Positions 1 to 11,648 of a stretch of 64,000 bases of DNA are shown here, piece after piece. How positions within the stretch are numbered: the first letter of the stretch is position 1; each line of letters begins with the position of its first letter. The notes under the pieces are model-generated. The model saw only the letters and a list, made by a program, of their open reading frames with translations. It did not search any database and was not told the origin of the DNA. The translations under genes were made by a program, and so were the position numbers. The DNA lies in assembly GCA_003342815.1 (NCBI GenBank), contig PTEX01000060.1:1748244-1812243 (forward strand), written 5' to 3'. Source of the DNA: Eudromia elegans. Taxonomy: Eukaryota > Chordata > Aves > Tinamiformes > Tinamidae.

Positions 1-1834
1 ATTCTTTCTAACCCTGCTTAGGTTCTATTGCTACTCAGGGAAAGTAACGGTGTCAAAACACTTGCTTCCATTGACAGAGAACAGCAGGAGTTCAACATCC
101 TCTGGCTTATCCTTAAATTTATCTTTTGCTGTAAGACTGGAAATGGCACAACTCTCCTGTTGTCACCCCCACTGTGGCCCCTCCAGCCACGAAGGCATCT
201 ACCAAGTTGCCTTGAATATGGAGTAGAGGAACCTTCATTAAGTGTTTTGGACACCTTCCAAGAAACAAAGTTTCACTGAACAGAGCTTGCTCGGACAAAT
301 GATTTTTATAAAAGATAGTGTCCCCAATACACGCTGTGAGATATATCACAGGGAGAGGCATTGGTTCACTTCCCTGTATCGTCCGTTGATCTTTTGTCTC
401 TGAGAACAAAAGGATGCGTTGGGCAGACTCAGACTCTGAGCATGCTCAGAAAACAGATATTCTGTACAATAAAAATACAAAAAATTTTGAAGTTTTTTCA
501 TTCTAAATCAAAAAGAAAAGCCAAAATGACACCATCACTTTTAGCAAAATGAGGCTCTAATAAGAGTCAGAAGTCAGTCAAAATACTTTGCTGGTCTTGT
601 GGGTTTATTGAAACTATTAATAAAATAAATTCATAAGCAAAATGCAAACTCTTCATTTTAAAAGAGTATCATTTTTTGACAATTATTAGATTTCTTCCAC
701 AGTTTTGACCACAGATACTTTCCTTAACGAAAATTTGAAGGATTTTCCCTGCAATGATTTATTTATATATATTTTTTTGGGGGTGAAAGCTGTCATATGA
801 ATGCAGTATTTAAGAAAGAATAGATGAATGAGGCCCCAGTTAGTCATTATTTCTAGTCATTTATGATATTTTTAATCTGTTCTATTACTTTTCTTTCTTA
901 TTTTTAAAAACATAGATTTTTTTTCTGTCATGCATATTAACTGGTTGCAAAAAGTTTATACCACAGATCTGTGAATCTCATTTTTTCCCCCTAAATTTGA
1001 AGGTCGAATGTACTGAAGTCACTTCAGTCTATTTACAAACTAAAATTATTATTGCTTATCCCTTGATATAGGGATTCTGGTATAGAGGTTTCAGGGTAAA
1101 TCAGGGCTCTGTTGTGATGGGAGACAGAAAACACAGGAGAGACAGAAAAATATCTATTCAACATCACTGGAGAAACTGGGATGAGAGCACACTTTTCTAG
1201 AGTGCTCATTTAAGTCCTCAGGTATGGAAAGACTTTACACAACAAGAGAATTTAATTTTCTGTATAAACAAGTAAAGGGAACACACACTTGGCAATGTAT
1301 TTATGCATCAAAAACTATCACAGATAGTTTAACAGCACTGGAATTGGATCGGTGTTACTTCAAAAATGGAGTTGTAGTTAAGGAGATGGATAGAAATTAT
1401 GTTCAAGAGAGAGCTTTTGATTTATTTGAGAGCTGAGAGAAACAAAAAGCTTGTGCTGGATCTTTTTAAACTTTTCAGCTTCCTCTGAGGCAGTTCTGGC
1501 TAGCTGATATTCAAATTTTGCAGGAGACAATAATCTTGGAGGAGAACCAGAAATTAGAGACTTGGCTTTAATTTAATTTAGAAACCATTGGACAGGGAAT
1601 AACATTGCATTCATCTTACTAAAAACTGATTGCAGACTTCCTATGATGCAAAGACATGCCATTCTGTAATGCATCACCATTATATAATAGGTGCATACAT
1701 ATACATTAAGGAAGTGACTGGGAAGGTTATTAGCACAAGAATTACAATCTACTGTTGTAATAGAACAGAGAAAATGCCTTTCATATATCACACCATTGTT
1801 TCTAATCTAACATGGTTGTCACTCTGAATATGGT

Positions 1835-1862
1835 AAAAAACAAAACAAACAAACAAACAAAA
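1835..1862. repeat. AAAC-type microsatellite
   Basis: A short run of A-rich units, mainly CAAA repeated, sits in otherwise unique DNA. It is short and slightly irregular at its left end. No function is suggested. Confidence 0.8.
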
Positions 1863-1953
1863 GGCAAAAAACACAGTGAAAATTTTCCCTCACTTATGAT
1901 TTGATTTCTCTGGAAAAATCTTGCGGTATTCATGATGGACTAGATGCATGATG

Positions 1954-2041
1954 CAGGTGGCATGCGTGGAAGCCTCTATACTTGTGTAGAAGGTGGTATA
2001 CACAGGTGGGTAGGTGAAGCCTCCATATCTTTGCATAGGTC
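1954..2041. repeat. Diverged two-copy tandem repeat, period about 49 bp
   Basis: Two segments that both begin CAGGTGG (1954 and 2003) continue with similar words, GTGGAAGCCTCTATA against GGTGAAGCCTCCATA, and both end in AGGT. The copies differ at many positions, so this is an old local duplication or a decayed minisatellite. Origin unknown. Confidence 0.4.
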
Positions 2042-3006
2042 AGGCAAATTGTATCCAGAATGGGTAATGCTGGGAGTGCCATATGTGAATGCTGCACCAG
2101 CTGGAAAGAGCATAGCTAGGGAGGCTGGTAAATCAGCTTACTGAATGAATCCTGTGGCCCAAACCTAACCTAGACAAGGAAATTTATTTATTCATAAGTT
2201 ATCTATTATGATCTAATGAAAAATTTCTCATTAAAGTGCCCTCCCTCCTAGACTAGAATGTGTTTTTACTTATTCTACCAGAGATGGAGTTCTGATAACT
2301 TCCCATATGATGCTGAAGGCACAAGGAGGAACAGCTCCATAAAACAATGAGCAGAAGTGTCCCTAGGAGAAGGGTGAAAATTTGTAGGAGATAAATCTAT
2401 TTGGTATCTAGGAAATTACTTAAATGCCACAATTTCCTATGAACAGCACAGTTCAGCAGGTGAGCCAGCTGTCTGTGCTCCTGCTATTTTGGAGGGCACC
2501 GTGAGCAGGAAGCTTCAGGCAACTGAGTCATCACCTATGTGATATCACTTGGAGCCTACAGTTGGCATCACTGTGGGCGTTTAGTGCCCAGTTTTAGGAA
2601 CTCTCATTTAGCACCTGCAGGATATGCTGCTCCTTCAGTGTATCTTCTATATATTTCCTTCTCTGTTTTTAACAAGGGGATTCCTCAGAGGATACCAACT
2701 AGTTGAGAAGTGTGGCAGCACACTGCTAAGCTGTGAGGAACCAGAGCTACCATGTGTATAGATAACGAACTGAGCCAGGGCCAGTGAAGTATAAGATCCA
2801 ATTTAGAGGCAAGTTGAAGGTAAATTATGGGATGACTTTATCTCTGTGCCCAGAGCAACTTCATGCTATTTCACAGGATCCAGCTGACAGCTCATCATAT
2901 TTGTTAACTAACTGCCTGGGCTGAGCAGGAAGCAACAACTCTGTCTTTCCTAGTCCTTGTGTAATTTAATCTTCTGTCATAGCTTCTTCCTTCAGAAGCA
3001 GCAATA

Positions 3007-3058
3007 AGAGAGAGAGACAGATAGACAGACAGACCTTTAGACAGACAGACAGACAGAT
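3007..3058. repeat. GA / GACA microsatellite
   Basis: A short GA run passes into repeated GACA units, broken once by a CCTTTAG interruption near the middle. This is a normal vertebrate microsatellite type and is probably length-polymorphic. Confidence 0.9.
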
Positions 3059-4520
3059 CTAGAATTGCAGAGTCACCAACTATGTTCAATTTTTCCTGAC
3101 CTGGCATCACAGGAATCTATTCTCCTTTTACGGGACTTCTATTTCTTCAGCTTGCTGTCAGGCAGATTTTTCCCCTATATATTGGCATACAAGCTGTTGG
3201 CTCTAGCCATATTGACTAACCAATAATTTATGCCCCATAAATATGCCCTGTAACAAAACTTCCCCTTTTTTTAATCTATCTGCTTCCAGATAACCGTCAT
3301 GACTACTCTGGCCTTCTGGATTTCTTATTTACTTTTTTTTTCATGCGCTTTTTTTTTCCCTGTTTACCTGAATTCCCTCTCTGTTTCCATTTGCAAAGAT
3401 CATGATGGCTAGGTTTACACCTTCTCTTACTGTCTGTCCCCTATCTGTCCTATCTTTCTGAACAATTTCATGTGGATTATTGCATAAATAAGACAGAATG
3501 AACTGATTTATAAATGTATAAAATTTACATTTTATGTGAACATGATTATCAAGCAAAATGACTGCCTGAATGAAGACTATTAAATTGCACATTCTTTTAA
3601 AAGTTAATTCACTTGCAGAATCCTGATTTAGTTCAGACACTTTCTAGAGTTCTTTTTTTTTAAAGTTCAGTTACTATTTAAAAAATGTGATACTAGCTAA
3701 ATGTAGTCTTCAGCAGTTCTATATTTGTTTTGTCTCAATGACCTGAGTATCACAGCTGTTGAATTTGCAAATCTGTCAGTGAAAAACAGCATGTTTTTCA
3801 GTTTCAAGCAAAGCCTTGAAAGGGAAGGACAAGCTGAACTTCTTGCCTGTTTTACCTTCAAGCTTTTAATTATCTTCTTACCAAAGCTTGTCCTCAATTA
3901 CTCTAGAACACAGTTATTGCCCTAAATACCTGTTGTAGTGAGAGAACCCCAAACTATGTCACATCCAGACTTGTCTCAACCCTGGTCCATAAGGAAGTCC
4001 AGAAAACAGTCAGGGAGCATGCAGACATCCATACTCCTAAGGGTGCTCACAAAAACGGTATTGGAGATGACTGTGATCTTATTGTTCCCCTGAACAGGCA
4101 GCTTAGATGCATTCTAAGTAAAAATGTATTCAGGCACAGAAAAGAAGCAAACAAAAAGAAGTTTGGAAAGGAATCTTACACCTTCGGTTGATGGCGGAGA
4201 AGCAGTGCAGATCAGCTCCTTTCTCATTTCTGTGCTGGCTTTGTAGTTCTGGGAAGAAATTCATGATCCAGGAAGCAAAATAAGTAAAATGATGTAGGTT
4301 TTGCTCTTTCGCTTTTTTTTTTTTTGGAGTAAAAGTTACAAGAGTAGTTGATGGGTATGCAGTTCTGGCATCTTTGATTTTTCACCACATGAAAATATGT
4401 GATCCAAAACCTGTTCACTTTAACAGAAACTTTTAAAAAGACTAATAAATTCTCCCAAAATAAGTGTATAATATGTGTACAGTATATCATATATCTGCTT
4501 ATATATCTCCAAACATGATT

Positions 4521-4540
4521 TTATATATATATATATAAAA
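4521..4540. repeat. TA dinucleotide repeat
   Basis: An alternating TA run flanked by TTT and AAA makes a short self-complementary segment. Such tracts can extrude as cruciforms and often vary in length. Confidence 0.8.
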
Positions 4541-5789
4541 TGGGTTTCTCTATCTTACTTCTAACAGTGCTGTGAGATATGGAGAAGTTATCTTGCTCAC
4601 TTGCATCTATATACAAAAAGTTAGGCAATTTATCTGACATATTTCTTTCCCTAAAGGGAAACTATAACAACTTAATTCAAATTTAGAGGTCTAACTAAAT
4701 GCTAGTGTTGGATCAAACATTCTTTATCTCTGACTTAGATCTCTCCCTTGAAAGCTCACTGTGCAGAGATATTTAGATACTTTACTTCTTTCTTGGCACC
4801 TCCATGCCTTCTGAAATCAAAGGGAAATGTAGATGCTTTATATCTTACCAGATGTGGGCCTGGAAGTTTTGCTTATTCAGATAAAAACAATACGTGGGGT
4901 TGATATTCCTTGATAGTGGTAGAATCTAAAATGCCCACCTGTAGAGGCATTTATACATAAATAAAACATAAATGTAAGCATGACTGCATAGCCCAAATCT
5001 GATAGAGCATGCATTCGAGGATCTCAGCCATGCATGGATTTTGTACAACAGTTTGACTTGTTCAATGAGCAGGATAGGCTGGGAATACTTGTCCTTCTGG
5101 AAAGCTGCAGAAGATTCAGCCAAAGAGTGTATGCTTTACAGTCATGACAACACATTGGTATGCAGCTTTATTGAAAAAGTGAAGGTAGCTTGGCCTGTAT
5201 ATTTACCAGTTTCTCTTTTCTTCTTCTTCTATTCCCTTTCAACAGATTCTTTAGTTCCGTGACCTTCCTTCTCTTTCCTGTCTCTCTGGCCTTTTGCCTA
5301 TTAACCAGAAGTGCTTGAATCATCCAGGCTAACATAGTCCTTTTCCTCTTCTACTCTCAAGCTGACTTTATCACAGTTCTATGCATTATTCATGTGTTTT
5401 CAATGAACAGTTTATGCAGACAGATTCTGTGAGATGTTCACAAGCTCTTCAGGCAGGGCTAGACTGTGACTTTAAGCACCAGGCTGGGAGGAGTGATATA
5501 TAAATGGTGCTGACCCAGGAGGCAAGGTGCTGAGAAGCCTCTGAGTCATGTACTGTCTTCTGCAGGCCATGTACTACACTGTCGGGTGAACAATGAAGTC
5601 TCTCAGGCCATGTAAATGGAGTGTGCATCACAGCAAGCCAAGCTATAGGAGGAAGGACTGTTACCTTTGGTTAGTTTCTATCTCTGTAGATTGGCGACAT
5701 AGTATTGTCTCTTATTCCAGCTCAGTTCAAAAACTCTGGTCAATGCAATGAGTGGGAGACAATTTATTTATCAGAGTGTAAAGAACTAG

Positions 5790-5805
5790 ATTTTTTTTTT
5801 TTTTT
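5790..5805. repeat. Poly-T tract
   Basis: A run of about 16 T residues lies in unique sequence. Neither flank shows a retroposed gene or a target duplication, so it is most simply a homopolymer expansion. Confidence 0.8.
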
Positions 5806-8800
5806 GGCCCAGAAATATTGGTATGGGAAAAAAGGGAGTCCTGTGTCTACTGGAGCAGGGAAATTGGGATGGTATACTTAGTGTGAGACCTCATTCTGTG
5901 CTCTCCTGGGCTATCTATGTTGCCCTGATAAAGCAGGAGGGCACAGCCAATGCTGTGTGATGGAGAGACCGGTCAGACACTTGGTGGCACCAGTATGTAC
6001 CACTGAAGTGTTTTGTTTGAGCTGGTCAGTGCACTAAGTGCATCATGAGAAATGACACTGCTGGTGTGGGGATCTGTGCTAGTGTCTCAGCACAACCAGC
6101 TTGGTCAGAGTTACACTGGGCACACCTGTAACTCCTTCCTCAGCATGCCGTGGACCTGCCTCCAGCCAGCTGCTGGTGGGGCTGCTAAACAGTTTTGTAA
6201 TGGTCTGACATTTTTTAGACTGAGAACTGGCACACATTGATGTCTTTGAATCATCTCCTCCAGACATTCACATTTTAAATGTTTGATGGGAGTGCTGTGT
6301 GGGTCAGTACCTGGAGAATGTACCAGTCATATAGGCCAGAGAAGCCCATGGACTTTGTGTGTGTGTTGCCTTGCCGACCACACAGGTTTGTGGACTGCAC
6401 ATAGAGAAGATGTTAGACATTTTTTTCCCTCTGAAATATTAACAAAAAAAATACATTGTTTGACAGGCTTTTCATAGGAAGGCAGACATAGAGTGGTCAC
6501 CAGAAATCTAGAAAACTGAGAACTTGAAAGTTGATTCCTATCTCTATCCTACATACAAGCTTTTCACTGATTTTGTTTTTTGATTCTCTTGAACAGTTGG
6601 TAGAGTGGGTGTTACATCCAACACCTCCGTGTGACAAATCTCAGCCTACAAAATACTGACACGTTACATTTCATTAACCATATGGGACCTAATTATGCTG
6701 CCAGTTAAAATACAGGTGTGACTTCCAGAAGATTTAGTTTTTATATGGACCTAGGCCCTGTAGAGCCCTACAATACATTTACCTACACAAATCAGGGAGT
6801 TAATTTGATATTTGCAACCTCCATTATCACATCAAGATGTACTGAGCATAAGCTTTAATATATACCTGAAATTAAAAGTTTCTATCTAGATGGACTTGAG
6901 AAACAAGGTGGAAATTTTCATGGCATGGATGGCATGGTGTGTCAGTGTGCAGATGGAGGAAAGATAGATGAAATAAATTGTCAAGATCTTTCCAAAAAGC
7001 AGTGGTTCCACATTTTGCAATGGGTCTGTCATGCCCATAAATAAAACCAGCCAGAGTCCTTCAAGCAATGGAGCCTTGCCATCCTCTGTCTACAGAAAAT
7101 CTGGAACACCACTGCTGAGATCTGGCAGGGCTGTCCTCCCACTGCTTCTTTCACTGTGATACAGGTTCCAACATCTATACAATATCTAGGCTATGCAGCC
7201 CCACTCACAGCAATTTCATTGCAGAGTATTTTATCAGGTGGCTGCAGAAGGGCAGGAGTGAGCCCTGGGCAGATTGGGTGTGGGTGCAAAAGGGGAGGAA
7301 ACACAATATCAAAATGTAAAGAGCAAAAAGCAAAAGAATAAAGGGAGCATAAGGGGTTAAGAGAAACAAGGAGCAGAAAAGCAGTGGTGCTGAAGAACTG
7401 CTTTGCTGTGTGGTGCTGATATAATTATTGGATTCAAGCATTTAGTACACCCTATCTCCTTTTCAGACCATGTCCTCTACAGGCCCTGGCATGCTTCACA
7501 AGTGAAATGTCGTTTTGCTGACAGGCAACCCAAGGGTTGAGAGCTGACGTGCTTTGTTAGAAGCCAATGGTTCACATATCTTGGTTTCCAGACCTCCACT
7601 GTGTCTCCTGTACTGGGCTATCTTTCATGGGTATGGTCCTAACAGTTATCATGTGGAATGGGTCACACACTGACCCATGTGAATTTTGGGGGAAGGACAC
7701 AGTTCTAATGTTCTTTGTACCATAATTGAGAATGGAGTTATGAGAATGGTCTTATGAGATTAAATGTTGCTTCAGAGATAACACAAATGCAGGCAAAAGC
7801 AAACTATTGAACATAGCAGTAACTCAAAATCATGTTTTCATCTATAAACACCTGATTTTTCCTAAATATGTCAAGTAAAATTGATTGAATTTTGCTTTAT
7901 ATAATGATTCCAGAGGAATATGATGGTTTGATGTGACTGCAGTAGTGGTGCTGCTAACTTCTTTATATAAGCAAAAAATTAGCAGTTCAGATTAGTAAAG
8001 AAGTTTGCAAAAATAAAAGCCTAGATAGAACTAAGTCAACATTTGAGAGGGTTTTTTTGTGTTTGCTCTCTGGAATCATATGGAAAAATACTTTTAGCAT
8101 GTTTTTATATATTATATTTTTTTTTCTCCATTAAAAAGAAAAAGATTATTTTATAGAGGAGATGGAGGGATTTTTTTTTTCTGAAAATGAAAAGTACTTT
8201 TTAAAATGGAAAAAGTGAGGGCTTGTGCATTGTGTTTTTGATATTTTTTTTCCTTCAGAAGAGTTTGTTATAGTTTTATTACTTTTTAAATTGTGTAACT
8301 TTATGATTGGTGTATGTCTCTTTGTTATTGCAGAATCATTTAAAAGCTACTTTCCCTCCACCATATGCTGCCTCTGGACAGCTGCAGATTAGATTTATGA
8401 AGATAAAGCTAAGATTTCAGATGCCTAAGAGTTATTTTTCTATTCTCTAACAATAGTGATGATGGACTTTGCAGTGAAACTATATTGCTTATCTGCATGG
8501 CTATCTGAGGAGATGCTCTAACTTCAAATATCAGCATTTTACCTGAAATGCAAAGTTCTCTGAGAGAACGTGTGCTGTTGTTAAAGCTGACTGCTTTTGT
8601 TTTAAGTATAATCTAACAAGAATTCAGATCAAGATACCACAGTAATGATATATCTCATGGAATCATAAGATTGTGGATATTTTACATTCATGGTCCCTTT
8701 TGAAATATTTTCATCTATAAAATGCTGCATTGTGTTAAAGTCCACAGTAAGGTTTTGACTTAATATAATATTTGCAATTGAAAAATCTCCACAAAATGTG

Positions 8801-9219
8801 GTGGTGACACTCCTTGTTAGGAAGGCTTTTGTGATAAGGAAGGCTATATTTTTTTGCCTTTTTTTCCTATCATACATTGTTTGGAGGTTATGAAAGGTTC
8901 ACAAGGAAAAAGTAAAAGTTGGTTAGTGATTGCTTACTAACTACATATTATCCAGGTGCTTAATACTTTTTTATGTAAAGCCAATATTTGCACACAATAT
9001 CTGATTTTGCATTTCTATGGCATGTAACATTAAGGTATATTTGCTGATGCTTCTAAGTGTTGCTATGTTGCTATTGTAAAATTAATCTTCCATTCCTAAA
9101 TAGTGCTATATGAAATCTGGACTTTATCGTTATAATCTCTGAATCCTATTCTTTCACACTTTAAATTGTTCTATTTCTTTAGTTCAGAGAGTACAATAGA
9201 ATTGGAGAAAAAGACAGGC

Positions 9220-9494
9220 AGAAGAAAGAAAGAGAGAAAGAAAGAGAGAAAGAGAGAAGAGAGAAAGAGAGAAAGAGGGAAAGAGAGAGAGAAAAGAAAG
9301 AGAGAAAGAGAGAAAGAGAGAGGAAGAGAGAGAGAGAAAGAGAAAGAGAGAAAAAAGAGAGAAAGAGAGAAAGAAAGAGAAAGAGAGAAAGAAAGAGAAA
9401 AAGAAAGAGAGAAAGAAAGAGAGAAAGAGAGAAAGAGAGAAAGAAAGGAAGAAAGGAAGAAAGGAAGAAAGGAAGAAAGGAAGAAAGGAAGAAA

Positions 9495-9572
<78 letters not shown>

Positions 9573-9577
9573 AAAAA

Positions 9578-9669
<92 letters not shown>

Positions 9670-9673
9670 AANA

Positions 9674-9769
<96 letters not shown>

Positions 9770-9771
9770 AG
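9220..9771 (+). repeat. Long homopurine tract (GA, GGAAGAAA and GAAA repeats)
   Basis: Every called base from 9220 to 9771 is A or G, with one unresolved base at 9672. Three zones can be seen. A GAGA/GAAA mixture runs to about 9446. About seven GGAAGAAA units follow, to about 9500. Nearly pure GAAA then runs to the end, with one A-rich slip near 9573. Long open frames on both strands here, rich in Lys/Glu/Arg or Phe/Leu/Ser, are products of the repeat and not genes. Mirror-symmetric purine tracts of this kind are known to form triplex (H-DNA) structures. The true length may differ because assemblers often collapse such arrays. Confidence 0.97.
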
Positions 9772-10986
9772 CAAACAAACAGAGCTTAAACACCACACCT
9801 CCTGTTAAGCTCACTCCCTTCTACTCTTCTAGGTCTTTACAATGGGTTCTCTGCAAGGCAAACCTGCTGACCTAATGGGCAGCACACCTATCCAGTGCGT
9901 GAAAGTTAATCCATGGCACTTATCCTTGTCATATCCCTTGTCCAGTGTTTTACTGAGCACAACCTTTCTGTGAACATATAAAATGATTCTGAATTTTCAG
10001 TTGTTACACCTGAAGAATATGAATCTGCTTGTTCTTGAAAAGCTGGAACATTTTGATCATGTCACACTTGCCTTTGAATAGTTTATGATTCGTACTAAGT
10101 TTCCACTTACACCTGGACATTATTTGGGATATTTCAAGTCACTGCAGGCTAAAACTCTTCCAGGGATTATCCTAGTACCACAGAGAATCATATGGTTCTA
10201 TTGGAGAATACTTTTTTGGCATTGTTTAATACACTAGTAGTAGAAATATAACCTTTGTTTCCTAATATATATATCTTAGATATTAAAATATATATTAGGA
10301 AGTTATTAAAGAAAACAATTACAAATACAAGTACAAACATAGAGATGCTTGAATCTTTGTACAGTCTCCTTTGTTTAACAAGGATCTTAAGTCCACTGTT
10401 GCTCTCTACAGCTTGTCAAGACATGTAATAGTTGAATATGTATTATTATTAAATGTGTTTTAATTCACTCCAGTGAATAATAAGACATTAAAAAAAGAGC
10501 TAGCTCGGTAGCTCTGTGCTCACTCAATTTTAATTAAAAAGATATAGTTTTATAAACTTTACTTTTTAACTGAAAATGATTTAATCTGAAATTAATCTGA
10601 AAAGAATAGATATTTTAGAAATTAAGGAAAATAATGAATTAAATAAATTGAATTATGAAGGCTCAGACAGTCAAATGAAAAAAAGGCTGGGCATTCTTTT
10701 AAGACAAAGATAGCTTTCTTATCTGATTTCTTATCCCAGTTAAATAGATCCATTGGCTGGGATCCACTGATAACGGATTTTCTCATTGGGGATGGAACAA
10801 AGGGCTGAAAAAAACCCTCAGAAAGTACATTAAGATTTCAAAATAGGAATAAACTGAAATGCACACTGCAAAAGTCAAACTGGGCTAGATCTCAGAAAAT
10901 AAATTAAAAACAATAACCAAATGTTCTACTATGGCTTTATGGAAAGTTATGAAGAACAAGAACAGTCTGAGTCAACCTCAAAGGTG
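9772..10986. other. Unique non-coding stretch between purine tract and CR1
   Basis: This is AT-rich unique DNA without a recognisable gene. It contains one inverted repeat (10259-10301), listed separately. From 10987 the minus-strand CR1 begins with its 3' tail. Confidence 0.55.
10259..10301. repeat. AT-rich inverted repeat (14-bp arms)
   Basis: TTCCTAATATATAT at 10259-10272 is matched by its reverse complement at 10288-10301, leaving a 15-nt loop. The arms are perfect. No terminator-type role is expected in a vertebrate. It could be a chance AT palindrome or the relic of a small hairpin element. No flanking direct repeat was seen. Confidence 0.6.
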
Positions 10987-11648
10987 AATCATAGAATCAG
11001 AATTATTAAGGTTGGAAGGAACCTCTAGAGGTCATCTAGTCCAACCTCTCTGCACATGCAGGCTCACCCAGAGCACAGGGCACAGGGTGAAGACCAGGCG
11101 GGTTTGGAAGATCTCCAGAGAAGGAGACTCCACCACCTCTCTGGGCAGCCTGTTCCAGGGCTCTGTCACCCTCACTGGTAAGAAATTCTTCCTCAAGTTC
11201 CTGTGGAACTTTTGGTGCCTCAATTTGTGGCCGTTTCCCCTAGTTCTATCACTGGCCACCACTGAGAAGAGGCCAGCCCCCTCCTCCTCACTCCCTGTCT
11301 TGAGATATTTATATACATTAATCAGGTCCCCTCTCAGTCTTCTCTTCTCCAGGCTGAAGAGGCCCAGCTCTCTCAGCCTTTCCTCACAGGGCAGATGTTC
11401 CAGACCCCTAATCATCTCTGTGGCCCTGCGCTGGACTCTCTCTAGCAGCTCCACGTCCCTCCTGCACTGGGGAGCCCAGAACTGCACACAGTACTCGAGG
11501 TGCGGCCTCACCAGGGCTGAGTAGAGGGGCAGAATCACCTCCCTAAACCTGCTGGAGACGCTCTGCTTAATGCACCCCAGGATCCCATTGATATTCCTGG
11601 CCACGAGGGCACACTGCTGCCTCATGGTCAATCCGTCGTCCACCATGA
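10987..11648 (-). mobile_element. CR1 LINE, 5'-truncated, relatively young copy
   Basis: Read on the minus strand, this is the 3' end of a CR1 non-LTR retrotransposon: the C-terminal part of ORF2, then a short 3' UTR ending in an ATGATTC-type tail. A frame of about 200 codons stays open and carries the familiar CR1 ORF2 tail, including [49 protein letters not shown] and [16 protein letters not shown]. Endonuclease and reverse-transcriptase domains are missing, so the copy is dead on arrival, as most CR1 copies are. Similarity stops abruptly at 11648 just after the CCACCATGA word. I saw no clear target-site duplication. The long open frame suggests recent insertion compared with the other CR1 pieces here. 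Confidence 0.95.

Larger units (their letters stand above)
1..9219. other. Unique AT-rich non-coding stretch
   Basis: I see no recognisable gene or transposable element here. Open frames are short (under about 100 codons), lie on both strands and have no recognisable domains. The stretch holds small simple repeats, listed separately: AAAC, GACA, TA and poly-T runs. The part from about 5280 to 6480 is richer in G and C than its surroundings, but I could not match it to a known element. It could be intergenic or deep intronic; the sequence alone does not tell. Confidence 0.6.

Noticed and set aside
5280-6480. GC-richer interval as a gene or decayed transposon
   Set aside because: Frames are short and on both strands, and I could not align any part to a known element from memory.
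8629-8880. Words like ATGGAATCATAAGATTG as a CR1 tail
   Set aside because: The following sequence does not continue in CR1 order, so the resemblance is too short.
9166-9814. Open frames of more than 200 codons on both strands, Lys/Glu/Arg-rich or Phe/Leu/Ser-rich
   Set aside because: They lie wholly in the GA/GAAA simple repeat, which lacks stop codons in most frames; the predicted proteins are just the repeat translated.
11012-11524. Plus-strand frame of 170 codons
   Set aside because: It is the antisense of CR1 ORF2; the minus-strand frame carries the recognisable CR1 protein words.
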